DNA of 64,000 nucleotides from Chelydra serpentina (GCA_037349315.1 JBAIAC010000027.1:9181501-9245500), one strand, 5' to 3'. Shown: positions 54,499-64,000, counted from the stretch's first letter. The notes: generated from the letters alone by a model not told the origin. Program-made: numbers and translations.

Positions 54499-55359
54499 CA
54501 TTAAGATAACATCTCAGTTGTGCTGCAGATGCCCTGGTATGATGATATTGATGATGGGAGCCCCGAGGAGGATGATACCTGCACTGGGTTTGCAATGAAA
54601 TCCCAGGCCTCAGATGGCCCAACTCTTAAACTGAAACTAATGAAATGGTGCATCAGCCACCGAGTGCCACACATGAGCAGAACTAATGGCTGCATGCAAC
54701 AGAAGCTAAGAGATGCACAGTAATAAAGTCTGGACTGTATTAGACTAAATCAGATTTGGTATTGGGTTTATTTCAAGTTGTAATTGTGGGGAAGGGATTT
54801 AACTGGATTCATTACAATCTCTCTTTCCTCTCCTTTATACTCTCTGCGGCAATCTCTTCATGCCTCTGACGTGTGCCTCTAGATAACACTATAAACTCCT
54901 CAATAAACCTCAGTAGGTTTATGTGTTTAGCCCTAAAAATTATTTGCAATCAAAAACCTGCCATTCAAAATCCTTATTCATGGACGGGAGCGACTGGAAA
55001 ATCATTTGAAGGAAGGAAAAAATATCTGGGCCCCCTGAAGTTATTGCAACAATATGAAAAACACTGGAAATTTCTTTTTAAGGTTTTCTTTCTTGTTTGT
55101 TAAAGCCTGTGGCTGGGATGGTCAAAGACACCTGCGTGATTTGGACACCCTTTCCCTGTTCATTTTAATCGGAACCGGGCATCCATGTCTCCTAGACACC
55201 TTTGAAAATCTCAGCCTTTGCTTTTAAACGCACCAGATTACAAGAATGTGTTCCATAATTTGTCTGTAATGAAGAATTACCATTCGTCTACATGAGACAG
55301 GTGGTCTGACGCTGCAGGTCTTACTCTTACAAGTAGTCTCATTAGAGTCCCCTTCACAG
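54499..55359. other. intronic; unusual 67-codon ORF with AATAAA
   Basis: The plus ORF at 54,520-54,723 starts after a ctcagttgtgctgcag stretch that resembles a splice acceptor. It encodes an acidic start (DDIDDGSPEEDD) and ends at a TAA overlapping an AATAAA signal (54,723-54,728). I do not recognise the protein. It could be chance, or the 3' end of a processed retrocopy. Confidence 0.35.
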
Positions 55360-55544
55360 GAAGGCTGGTCATGTGGTCAAGGCACTGGACTGGGACTTAG
55401 GAGCTCTGGAGTCAGTTCTTGGCTGTGCTACAGAGTCATTGTGTGTGACCTTGGGCAAGTCACTTAATCTTTCTGTGCGTCAATTCCCCTTTGCTAAAAT
55501 GGGAATTATAATAATTTTCTGTGTGTCTGGTATGTATAGACTGT

Positions 55545-55866
55545 GGCCAAACTGTGACTTGCAAGCCACATGCAGCCATTAAAGTGTGGCTCGCAGAGCC
55601 CCCCACAGCTCCCCATTCTCCACCTACAGACTGGAGGGGAAGCTCAGGACCTTTGCCTTGCAGCTGGGTGGTGCGGGAGGGCTTCCGCCCAGCGGGGAGA
55701 GGGGTCCTAGGCCTTCAGGCCTGCGGGATGCATCTGCCGGGGCTCAGGGCTTCAGCAGGAGCAAGGCTGATGTCCCAACCCCCGCTCCCGGCAGGCACGC
55801 CCCAGCTCTCGAACGTCTGAAGATTGTTGTATGTGGCTCGGAGGCCCAGTAAGTTTGGCCACCCCA
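55545..55866. mobile_element. DNA transposon remnant with 11-bp target match
   Basis: The ends carry ggccaaac (55,545-55,552) and gtttggcc (55,853-55,860), an 8-bp inverted repeat. The flanks gtatagactgt at 55,534-55,544 and 55,867-55,877 match over 11 bp. The GC-rich interior with gtgacttgcaagccacatgc and tgtatgtggctcgg has no preserved transposase. The exact element end within the right junction is uncertain. Confidence 0.75.
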
Positions 55867-55905
55867 GTATAGACTGTAAGCTAGTCAAGACAGAGACTGT
55901 GTCTG

Positions 55906-55910
<5 letters not shown>

Positions 55911-55936
<26 letters not shown>

Positions 55937-55956
55937 TTGTTTGTTTGTTTGTTTGT
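55911..55956 (+). repeat. (GT)13 then (TTGT)5 microsatellite
   Basis: A compound simple repeat inside the tail of the split SINE. It is long enough to vary in length. Confidence 0.95.
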
Positions 55957-56060
55957 ATCTGTGTTATTTGTTTTGCAGTAGTCTTTGCCCTAAAGAGCTT
56001 ACAAACTAAGTGCCTAGCGCAATGGGGCTTGATCTCAGGTGGGCCGCAAAGTGCTACAAT

Positions 56061-56929
56061 ACTAATAAATAGTATTAAAGTCTTAACTTAAATAGTATTA
56101 AAGTCTTGAAAGTATTGAAGTAGATAACGTCAAAGGACTCTCAGCTAAGCGTGCCCCTTTCACCGGCGTTTGGCCTGTGGTGCTGGTAGGTCGGCTTCAT
56201 CGCTCTCTATTATCTCAGAATGTTTTCTCTCTGCAAAACGGTGCCACCCGCAATTATTTCGTGAACCAGCCACTCCGTGTGCTGATGCCTGGTGTAAGTG
56301 GTCCAAGGGACGCACGTGTTCAAAACAATTGGGCGGTCCCTTTCTGTTTGCAAACGGTTCCTTGTGCTACCCCTTGGAGGAGCCGGCTCGCCTTGGTCCT
56401 GCAGCTTGTTGTAGGTTTGGGTCGGACGGACGGACGTGTGTCGGAGATCAGAGCGAGGCCTGTTAGGAACCCAACACTTTTCCTTCAGATTGTCATCGGG
56501 ATCGGGGCGTGACACAGACATCTGACACCCTGCCCCACCCAATCTCCCTGCTCCCTGAAACGTAGCAGCTTTCCTTTTCCTTTACAACCGGGCAAATCCA
56601 TCGTCTCCTTCCTCCTGCGTGAAGGGCGTGGACCCGATGCGTGTAATGGAACATACTTCTGCAGGGGCTCCCTCTGCTCCAACGTGCAGAGGATTTGGGG
56701 GCTGGACCAGTGCATGGTCCTAGCAAATACATTTCATCCCTGACCTCAGCGGGTCGATCTTCCCACCCTGTGCTACCCGGCTCTGCCAGAATGCTGTGTG
56801 CTGACCACAGGCCGGCGTGTAGTTTGCTTGTCTCTTAGCTTCCCTCATTTTCATTCTTTTTTGTTTTCACACTTCAGCCTTACAAAGCCAGTTCCCTGTG
56901 CGCGGTTTCCATGAAAACAAGGTATTTAG
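56061..56929. other. intronic, nothing recognised
   Basis: Overlapping ORFs of about 100 codons on both strands (around 56,170-56,540) have no domain. No repeat family is assigned. Confidence 0.4.
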
Positions 56930-57300
56930 CTGCAGCTAAAGCAAAATCCATCTGCCAAATGAATTCCATTAAAAACCTCTCTGAGGTCCCTCGTCTTGCG
57001 CCCCTCTGCCGCGGTCTCCGGAGCTCTCTTCGCATACAGTCCATTAAACCAGCAGCAAGATTTCAATAAAGGGGAAAGGGGAGAAAACTGAAGCCACTTG
57101 TCTAGCGCAGAAAGGTCTGGCTGGGTTTATGTAATAAAAAGGTGACATTTTTCGAAGCTTACTGGGGAGGCAATTATTTGGCCTACAAATCAATAACCGT
57201 ATCCTCAGCCGGTTAAATACTGCAGGGGATCTGCCTCCGAATTGACTGGAGATAATGAATTTTAGGACAGCTGCTGCCAGCCGAGTGACGTGAGCGAAGT
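56930..57300. other. repeat-free block, candidate regulatory DNA
   Basis: It contains ttagctgcagctaaagc, aaatgaattccattaaaaac, gggaggcaattatttggcct and gactggagataatgaatttt. The lack of repeats and homeodomain-like words make it a candidate conserved element; function is inference. Confidence 0.3.
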
Positions 57301-57494
57301 ACCTGAGCCGGGCGCCTCGCATTCGCTCCGGAGGCCCCGTTGCCGGCTGAGCTTACGGCTTCTTTGCCGGTGCTGGCCCATCATGGATAGGACATCTGAG
57401 CATCGGGAAAGGCTGCCCCCTTTGGGGGTTGGTTTTACCTGTGCGTTATTGGCTGTGGAATGGTTTGTTGCCATGGTGGCTCCGGGAGGCCCCA
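57301..57494. other. intronic spacer
   Basis: GC-rich with no assigned repeat. Confidence 0.4.
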
Positions 57495-57562
57495 GTCGGG
57501 ATTGGGGCCTCGTTGTTCTCGGCACTGTACGTGTGGATCATGGAAATATGGTCCCTGCTCCA
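57495..57562 (+). mobile_element. 'gctgtacaaacac' family fragment, diverged
   Basis: It reads attggggcctcgttgttctc, ggcactgtacgtgtggatca and atatggtccctgctccaagg. The copy is worn. The 171-codon plus ORF (57,460-57,975) runs through it, which argues that the ORF is not a gene. Confidence 0.55.
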
Positions 57563-58496
57563 AGGAACCAACAGCCTCAGTGATGTGTATGTACGTCCGC
57601 CAACCCGCCTTCTCCACCCAGGTCCTGTCGAAATGCTCTCCTCCGCTCGCCTGTTGGAACGCCGCTGGCTCCAGCTCTTCTGAGCCCCAGCCTTGCGGGC
57701 TCCGGTCCTTGCACAATGCAGCTGCTCTTGCTGCCCGCCTTCAAAAAGATGCAGCCACCTCCCTTCCCAGGGACTCTGCTGCCCACTCCCAAAAGATGCT
57801 TGTTTCCCTTCAGGGCAGGGGAATAGTCTCTACGCTCTGTGACGGCCCAGACGAGGGGTGTCTCTGTTTTGATTTCTGGGTTGTTTGCAAGAATCCCATT
57901 TATCTGACCTCCCTACTCCACAAAAAGGTAGAGGAATGCAGTGCTGTATTCTATCCCATCTTTAAAGCCATCTAGTGATTTTTAACATGTATTTGTATAG
58001 ATTGAAATCCAATTTATAAGGAAACATTGGTGCAGTAAACAAGTGGAAACGGAGTGGCCCATACAGATGGTTAAAGCTAATTGGGATGGGGGATGAGCTG
58101 AAAGACGAAGTGTGAAAACCGTGTCCTTTCATTTATCCAATTAACATTTCTCCTCCTTTCCAACACCCCCAGCAGAAAAAGAGGAGGGTATATCACGTTC
58201 AAGGTAAACGAGCTTGTTCCATCTGTCCCCACCCCAGCGCGCGCGCCGAGAACCGTCCGTAGAGAATCCAGTTCAGCTCAGATGGCAGCCGAGAAAGAAC
58301 GCGAATTCCCTTGGAAGTTGAGGCTTCGTTGTAACCGAACACGGTGAGCATAGGGAGCTGGATGGCGAGGCCGCGGAGTTCTGCTGCTGTGGTCCCAGGG
58401 GCCTTCTCACAACGAACAGGAGAGCTGCTTGCTGCTTCTGTGGGGAAGCGGAGCGTTTGCAAAGTGTCTGACGTTGAGCTTTTACTCTTGATTGTT
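57563..58496. other. intronic, nothing recognised
   Basis: No named repeat or exon is visible. Several long but domain-less ORFs on both strands. Confidence 0.4.
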
Positions 58497-58860
58497 GTTT
58501 GATTTGTATTGTGGTGGCGCCGAGAAGCCTCTGTTGGTGGACCAGGAACCTGTTGTAATAGGCGCTGAGACGGTCCCTGCCCCGAGGGGCTTACACAGTG
58601 TTTAATTAGTGCCAGGGCTGGGCTTGGCCGTTCAGAGCCCCAGCACCTAATTGCTTGAGCCTCTGGTACCTCTTTCATTACAGATTAAGTACTGGGCTTA
58701 AGAATAAGACTAGAGACAACAGATGGGGTAGGACAAGGAACCAATGAAACCGTACCGGCCAACTTGATGGGCAGTGGTCTCTGCAAACCACCTGCCTACC
58801 TGTTGGCAAGCATTTGCAGGCAATGGCGGCAGAGGAGAGACCTGAAGGCAGAGAAGCAGG
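58497..58860 (+). mobile_element. 'gctgtacaaacac' family, extended diverged copy
   Basis: It contains gtttgatttgtattgtggtg, ggtggaccaggaacctgttg, gacggtccctgccccgaggg and, after an interruption, an extension with gaaaccgtaccggccaactt and caggcaatggcggcagagga that parallels the copies at 29.6 and 31.6 kb. The 159-codon minus ORF (58,199-58,678) overlaps it. Confidence 0.6.
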
Positions 58861-59089
58861 TCGCTTTGTTTACGCGAGTGGGGAGCGCCTCCCAAGGGTG
58901 TGGGGCAGCCCAAGAGACAGCACCAAGGTGTTTCTTTGAAAATGCAGCAGGCGGAAAGTGGAGACCAGCCCCAGGGGCAGATCAGAGGCAAGTGCTGACA
59001 GCTCATTGTCAGATGAGAGATGGGAAGGGCCTGGAATGTTTTTTGGTCAATTGAATCTGATGTGGGCGCCTGATTTTTGTTATGGGTTT

Positions 59090-59116
59090 AAAAAAAAAAA
59101 AAAGAGAGAGAGAGAG
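59090..59116 (+). repeat. A-run with (GA)n
   Basis: About 14 A followed by six GA units. Low-complexity sequence. Confidence 0.9.
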
Positions 59117-59189
59117 CAAGCAATCCTGGGCACTGCGAATGTTGAGCACCACTTTTCCAGCTTTTGTCTGTTGTATGTGGCCTCCATTA

Positions 59190-59345
59190 CTGTAGTGTCT
59201 GGGTGCCTCACAAGACCCCTGTGAGGTAGGCCAGTGCTGTTATCCCCATTGTACAGATGGGGAACTGAGTGCAGAAGAGACTTGCCCGAGGTCATGCAGG
59301 AAGTCAGTGGCAGAGGAATGGAACCCAGGCCTCCCACAGCCTAGA
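59190..59345 (-). mobile_element. CORE/MIR-like SINE, minus strand
   Basis: It contains ccctgtgaggtaggccagtg, ccccattgtacagatgggga, cttgcccgaggtcatgcagg and atggaacccaggcctcccac. Confidence 0.78.
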
Positions 59346-59839
59346 CTAACAGTAAACACTGGGGACCATCCTTCTCCTAGGTAAGGGAAATGCTGTATGG
59401 AGCACTCTTTGGAGAAAGCCACATGTAATGGTTCAAGGGCTTGATCCAAAGCCTGCTGAAGTCAGTAGAAAGACTTGCACTTCCTTCAATGGGCTGCGCG
59501 TCCGGCCCAGATTTACCACCGAGCCAGCCATCCGTTTGCATGAATTGACTTTGGATCTGATAACCCCCCAGGCCGGTAACACCAAAGGAAAGGGAGAAGC
59601 CAACTGCAACCCTGACAACCCCCGTGGCTCTGGGGACCTATCGCAGTTCGACCTGAACCAGGCTCCAAAAAAATGAGACCTCCACTCAAGGCTCATTCAG
59701 CATTCTAGGAGCTGGCCATGTGGCTCCACGGAACTGGGAAGTAACCTCGGTTCCTCAACAGCAGAGTGTGTGCCGCAAGAAGCCTCCTATTAGATTTGAG
59801 GGAGGACAATTTCTGAGGCTCTGCCTTCAGTAGAAACAC
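59346..59839. other. intronic, nothing recognised
   Basis: No named repeat or exon is visible. Opposing ORFs of 82 and 87 codons overlap. Confidence 0.4.
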
Positions 59840-60014
59840 TGCAGCGGCACTTCTGCAGTGCTTCCGTGTAGCCACTCACGGCAGTGACGGGAGGGGTTCT
59901 CGCTGTCGTTAATCCAGGGGATTAGATCAGTTTAACTACGTCACTCCGGGCGTGGGTTTTTCTCACCCCGGAGCCATGGTCCGACCTCATTTTTCAGTGT
60001 TGACCTGGCTTTAG
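59840..60014. mobile_element. MITE of the 54.1-kb family
   Basis: It has ctgcagcggcacttctgcag, gacgggaggggttctcgctg, ttagatcagtttaactacgt and cgtgggtttttctcaccccg, and ends ttttcagtgttgacctggct. The right end corresponds to the right end of the copy at 54,143-54,498. Confidence 0.68.
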
Positions 60015-60806
60015 GCACCAGAGACCCACCTTGAGGACGAGATCTCCTGGTTTGGGATTTCATTTCAAACTGCAAAGCTCAGGTGCCAACGTTGTCGAAA
60101 GGTTTGCAAACGTTTTGACCGGACTCTTGAATAAAACTGGGCTGGTCCTGATTTGGTTTTGAACGAAAACAAGAACTGGGGCCCATTCCAGAACTCAGAC
60201 GTCATCGGTTCTGAAGTTTTGCAGGGTTGGGTTCGAAATCTAGCTCTGGCCTTATAACTTATATGGAGGCTCCACCTGTAGAAGAAACCCTCCAGAACTG
60301 CACAGTTCTGCAGGGTCCCAGCCAGCTCTGTTGGAGGCTCGATTAAGTTTTACCCGGGCTTCTGAAGCTTTATCAAAAAGAGAAATGTCAAGTGAAACTC
60401 TGGACATGCGATCCCATCTGACCTGAACCCAAACAGCCTGACTGGCTCTCGTCAGTCCTTCTCAGCACCTTTAGGTCTATATGGAGTTATTGGAAGCGCT
60501 CCTGGTCGTTCATTGTAACTGCTTGGCACGCTCCTGTTGATGGCGTTCTAAGTTTCTAGCTTGCTGTGAAGTGCTGTAACAAACCGCTCTGGCTGAGTTG
60601 CTATCTTCCAATACGCTGAGTGGTGGAAGAGGTACTTGATGCGAGCTCTTCTCTACAACACGTTACAACTTGACCTAATAAACTGTAGTGTAGCACTGTG
60701 AAGCAGTCTTAAAGAGCTGCCGTGTCCCACTTCAGAAATGGCTACCTTCCAGAGAAGCATGAAGTAATCCCTGGCTGCAGTTCTGTTAGAAAAGTTTTGG
60801 TAATTC
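60015..60806. other. intronic, nothing recognised
   Basis: About 0.8 kb with no assigned repeat or exon. Confidence 0.4.
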
Positions 60807-61420
60807 TTTCAGTCTGACCTCCTTTATATCACCGGCCAGAGAATTTATCCAGTTAGCGCCTATATATCACCCAGTAACTTGTTTGAGTAAAGCATACCTT
60901 GAGGGAGGCACCCAGGCTTGATTTGAAGACTTAGAGTTGGAGAATTCACCGCTTCTCTTGGTAGTTTGTTCCAGTTTTTGATCACATTTACTGTTTTTAA
61001 AAAAATTGAGGTTTATTTCAGATCTGAATTTGCCTGGAGGCAGCTTCCAGCCATTGGTTCTCATTATGCCTTTCTGTGGTAGATTAGTATCAGAGGGGTA
61101 GCTGTGTTAGTCTGGATCTGTAGAAGCAACAAAGGGTCCTGTGGCACCTTATAGACTAACAGACGTATTGGAGCATAAGCTTTCGTGGGTGAATACCCAC
61201 TTCTTCAGATGCCGCCAGGCCAGCGGTGGGCCGCTTACTAGGTATTCTCTACTTGCTTTACCTGTACAAAGTTAAAAAGTCTCACTGCGTTGCTGGACTC
61301 TTTGTTGCTTCTGGTAGATTAGTGTCTGAAAAGACCTGGTATTTTTGCCCCATGAAGGTACTTACGCATCCTACCCCAGTGACAATCATATCTTGATCTT
61401 CTTTGGCAAGAGCCTAATGC
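60807..61420 (-). mobile_element. CR1-type LINE, minus strand, split by a fold-back element
   Basis: The left piece (60,807-61,087) has cagtctgacctcctttatat, cccaggcttgatttgaagac, cttggtagtttgttccagtt and cagccattggttctcattat. The right piece (61,323-61,420) resumes with tgccccatgaaggtacttac and gacaatcatatcttgatctt. This is the 3' untranslated to late-ORF part of a CR1 subfamily. Confidence 0.82.
61088..61312 (+). mobile_element. fold-back element with target duplication
   Basis: It begins tatcagaggggtagctgtgt, contains agaagcaacaaagggtcc (from 61,120) and the arm that also occurs in the 29.4-kb hairpin, and ends ggactctttgttgcttct, the inverse of its own internal motif. The flank ggtagattag occurs at 61,078-61,087 and 61,313-61,322. 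Here most of the second arm is replaced by unrelated sequence (about 61,212-61,293). Confidence 0.82.
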
Positions 61421-62164
61421 AGCCGTTCACCACCCAAGAAGAAGCAGGTTTTTGCATGCCCTTCACACCCATTTGACATTTCCCATTTGGCCGGGCTCTG
61501 AGTGGTTGATCAGTCTGCTTTTCCAGTGTGCGTGGGAGACAATGGGAATCTGATGACATGCAATGAGATTATTACCATCTCTGCCCGGGGGTACCAATGC
61601 AGTGGGGTTGAAAGGGGAAGTTTTACCCTGGGTCCCCTGTGTGAGAGGGTCCCCAAACCACGTGGTGTCGTGACCTGGTACACGGGGTCACAACACCACT
61701 TGCTGAAATCTGACCTATTGGCCCCTATGTCTTGATGGAGGGGTTGCGGGGCCCAACCTGTGCATCAAGTCATAATGCCTGGAGCGAGGAGCTAGGCCCA
61801 GCCCCTGCAGGGTGAGTAGGGGAGGGCTCCTTCTCCAAACCCCTTTCCCCCTCATTGTTAATTTTTTTGGAAGAGTGGGGGAGTCCAGATTTTGCCCCAG
61901 CCCCCCCCCCCCCCCCCCCCAACCTCTGGGTGGTCCTGAGTCTGGACACACACAAAAGGCCGCTTCACATAGCCAAGCTGACTAATGCGCCGTGAAGCTG
62001 CATGTGGCCTGGTGATCTTGGGAGGGGAGGGGGGGGCTGTTGGATTATAATGGGTACACTGGGTGCTTTAGGCCTCTAACTACTGATGAATTGTGCTACG
62101 AAATGCACGCCTGGATTAAGAGCCAGCCCCTGCCAAGAGTATCTTATCACCTAAACAGATAAGA
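61421..62164. other. intronic, with a 20-bp C run
   Basis: An uninterrupted C run lies at 61,901-61,920. No named repeat or exon is visible. The 77-codon plus ORF and the opposing ORFs over the C run are not gene-like. Confidence 0.5.
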
Positions 62165-62310
62165 CAAAGAGCGTCTTATTATCCCTATTGTACAGAGGGA
62201 CAACTGAGGCCCAGAGAAATTAAAGAAGATCGCACAGTAGGTGGATCCAGGGATCAAAACTGGCTCTCCTGATTCCCAGGCCAGTGCCTTAACCACAAAG
62301 CCGTCCTTCT
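62165..62310 (-). mobile_element. CORE/MIR-like SINE, minus strand
   Basis: It contains cttattatccctattgtaca, gaggcccagagaaattaaag, gatcgcacagtaggtggatc and ccaggccagtgccttaacca. Confidence 0.75.
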
Positions 62311-62429
62311 GTCCCCCGAAATCGGGCAAGTGCCTCCGAGTGCGGAGAATGCTGCCTTTCCTGCCACTTCCCTTCCCGCGTACGTTACACGTGTGCTGGT
62401 CAACGAAGTAGCCTTTTCGTGCCTAGTGG

Positions 62430-62720
62430 CGATGAGAACTGTCACAGTGACCTAATTAAATATTGGGGCTTTCGGGACAGGCAGGGTGGAGATTACCCCG
62501 GGGATCAGCCGCTGCGAATATTCATAATTAAAGCCGTCGGCTGTGGCTTTTACTACTTTTGTTTCATTAATATTTTATTGTCTCGTTAAAAAAAAAAAAT
62601 ACAGTTCCTAAGCAACAGCGATGCTTCTCTTCCCAGCTCTGTTCTACCCCCACCAATTATTTCTGCTTTATTTGAAACCTCTCACGTGTTTTTTTCAGTG
62701 ACGCACCAGCTGCTCCCCCA
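62430..62720. other. repeat-free block, candidate regulatory DNA
   Basis: It contains cctaattaaatattggggct, gaatattcataattaaagcc and tttcattaatattttattgt, dense homeodomain-like words, plus a run of A. No repeat family is recognised. Function is inference. Confidence 0.35.
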
Positions 62721-63279
62721 CCCCCACCTCCGAGCTGCTTTTGGGCTGGGATCCTTACAGGGGCCAGGCCGGAAAGAGCCGTGCTGTGCTTCCCCCGCGC
62801 TGGGAGCACGCTCTGTTCTCCTCGTGCAGCTCAGCTTGGACTCGTGAATCCCCACGAGCATCCATGCAGCGCTCGCCCCCGCTGCCCAGCCTCGGAACGG
62901 AGACAGCCCCTCTCATGGGGATGAGGCTGTCAGCCCGAGGCTCCTGCTTAAGCCAGAGCACAGGAAAACAATCGCTGCCCATCCCATCTGGAGGCGGTCT
63001 TGATGCAAGCTCATGCCTCACGGTATGAGCTAACGGCTGAGGGTCAGGCCGGGATGTCCTGTTCCTCCGCTCAGCATTGCACGTTCTGCTTCGGTCCGCT
63101 GTGTGGCCGGGGAGCGCAGGGCTTGCTGTCTTGGGAATCGTTCGCCATTGGGCGGCGTCCCAGCGCCGGATGCGGGATATCAGGCTAGCTGGGCCAATGG
63201 GCTCCTTTGGGACAGCTGAGCCTACGGCCCAAGATGTGCAGAATTGGAACCCTGCCGTTGTTAAGACTGGTTAAGTGCA
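62721..63279. other. GC-rich spacer, nothing recognised
   Basis: GC content rises towards the right edge. The ORFs here (up to 95 codons) have no recognisable domain. Confidence 0.4.
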
Positions 63280-63424
63280 GCGGCTTCTTTGAGTGCTTGC
63301 TCGTGTCCAATCCATATTAGGGGTGTGCGCTTGCCGCAGACACTGGTGCCGGATGTTTTTCCCTTGGCGGTGCCCGAAGGGAACCGGCTCTGGCGCCCCC
63401 TGGAGTGGCGCCCGCATGGCGCAG

Positions 63425-63430
63425 TATAAG
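63425..63430 (+). promoter_or_regulatory. TATA-like box of the right-edge retroelement
   Basis: The word tataag follows a GC-rich gcgcccgcatggcgcag stretch. It is well placed to start a transcript about 30 nt downstream, before the gag-like frame. No functional evidence. Confidence 0.45.
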
Positions 63431-63874
63431 GGGCACCACCAGCTCCCCACACCCTCAGTTCCTTTTTGCCGCCAGTGACGGTGTTGGAACTTGGCTTAGT
63501 TCAGTGCGGCTCATGAACATTTCTTTGTAAAATAGTTGTATATTGTTTAGTATTTACCCGTAGTATTCGTTCTAGTGAGTTGGTCCCGGTCGGGACTCAG
63601 CCCAGGGACGGGGCACGCCCCGATCCCCAGGTTTTAAACCATTGTAAGCCTATGCCCATCAGCAAACCACACGTTCACTGTTCAAGGTGTCTCAGAGAAG
63701 GACCCGTAAGCGACCCGTGTCGCGTCTGTAAGTCGTTCAAAGCCAGAACGAGAAAGGGGAGAGACGTCCGTCTCAGGGCACTCCTGATGGAGTCGGCGCT
63801 GGCACCGGGCACCGCAGCGTCGGTACGGAGCGCCCCGCCGGTGCCAGCGACGAGCCGGCACCAATCCTTCTCTT

Positions 63875-63890
63875 CCCCCCCCCCCCCCCC
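63875..63890 (+). repeat. 16-bp C run inside the gag-like frame
   Basis: An uninterrupted C run between the zinc-ribbon-like part and a basic tail. It is a likely slippage site and may be miscounted in assembly. Confidence 0.85.
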
Positions 63891-64000
63891 TCGGCCAAGA
63901 AGCCCAAGATGTCCACGAGGAAGGAGAGGGCCGGAGGAGAGCCAAGATCCGTGTTGGGCGGCTCGACACCTCCATCAGGGAGTCGGTCGAGGCCCTCCCG

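Larger units (their letters stand above)
55360..56060 (+). mobile_element. SINE and tail split by a MITE
   Basis: The left part (55,360-55,544) has aaggcactggactgggactt, gtgtgaccttgggcaagtca and tttgctaaaatgggaattat. The right part (from 55,867) has tagactgtaagctagtcaag, ccctaaagagcttacaaact and tagcgcaatggggcttgatc. The segment between is a separate insertion with duplicated target. Confidence 0.78.
63280..64000 (+). mobile_element. 5' region of a retroelement, possibly DIRS-like, runs off the window
   Basis: A GC-rich leader with a TATA box (63,425) is followed by a reading frame open from 63,517 to the window end (161 codons). It encodes a cysteine cluster C-x11-C-x2-C-x9-C-x2-C starting at 63,643, then a basic region (SFKARTRK, RLRALLMESAL). 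From memory this resembles the gag-like first protein of abundant turtle elements, possibly of the DIRS group. A C run at 63,875-63,890 may have shifted the frame, because a lysine-rich frame resumes in another phase after it. The class is uncertain, and the rest of the element lies outside the window. Confidence 0.5.

Noticed and set aside
57460..57975. 171-codon plus-strand ORF
   Set aside because: It runs through a worn dispersed repeat at 57,495-57,562, has no domain or splice context, and opposing ORFs cover the same DNA.
58199..58678. 159-codon minus-strand ORF
   Set aside because: It overlaps a dispersed repeat on the opposite strand and shows no domain.
15785..64000. Downstream SGSM2 exons
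   Set aside because: I looked for the next expected peptide of the RUN domain and did not recognise it; I cannot exclude a short missed exon without a spliced alignment.

Overview
The window is vertebrate nuclear DNA, almost all of it non-coding. Two copies of the tRNA-derived Cry SINE (minus strand, about 27,488-27,684 and 54,287-54,470), a family known from hidden-necked turtles, and at least ten CR1 LINE fragments point to a cryptodiran turtle. No bacterial-style gene, operon, CRISPR array or rRNA is visible. The many short ORFs behave like chance ORFs or translations of repeats.

The only host coding sequence I can support is one 76-bp exon on the plus strand (12,243-12,318). It has a good acceptor and donor and encodes the start of the RUN-domain region of SGSM2, a small G-protein signalling modulator of the RUN-TBC family. 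I recognise no other exon of the gene. On that reading the window is about 12 kb of upstream intron, this exon, and at least 51 kb of downstream intron, with the gene running on the plus strand.

The rest is layered mobile DNA. There are CORE/MIR-like SINEs on both strands, 5'-truncated CR1 LINEs, Cry SINEs, small non-autonomous DNA transposons (several with terminal inverted repeats and clear target duplications), a fold-back family, and a solo endogenous-retrovirus LTR (46,089-46,608, 4-bp duplication). At the right edge (from about 63,280) lies the promoter-proximal part of a larger retroelement that continues past the window. Several elements are nested, which gives a relative order: CR1 in SINE at 6.4-7.1 kb and 51.8-53.1 kb, Cry SINE in MITE at 54 kb, fold-back element in CR1 at 61 kb, hAT-like MITE in SINE at 34 kb.

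Between the repeats are AT-rich, repeat-poor stretches (about 29.9-31.0, 32.0-32.3, 37.7-38.1, 39.6-40.0, 47.4-47.8, 56.9-57.3 and 62.4-62.7 kb). They carry homeodomain-, CRE- and octamer-like words and look like candidate intronic regulatory DNA; this is inference only. The most unusual structures are a 132-bp near-identical inverted copy about 1 kb from its apparent source (6.55 and 7.62 kb), a 172-bp near-perfect hairpin (29.4 kb), and the zinc-ribbon-like reading frame at the right edge. I found no convincing new molecular system.
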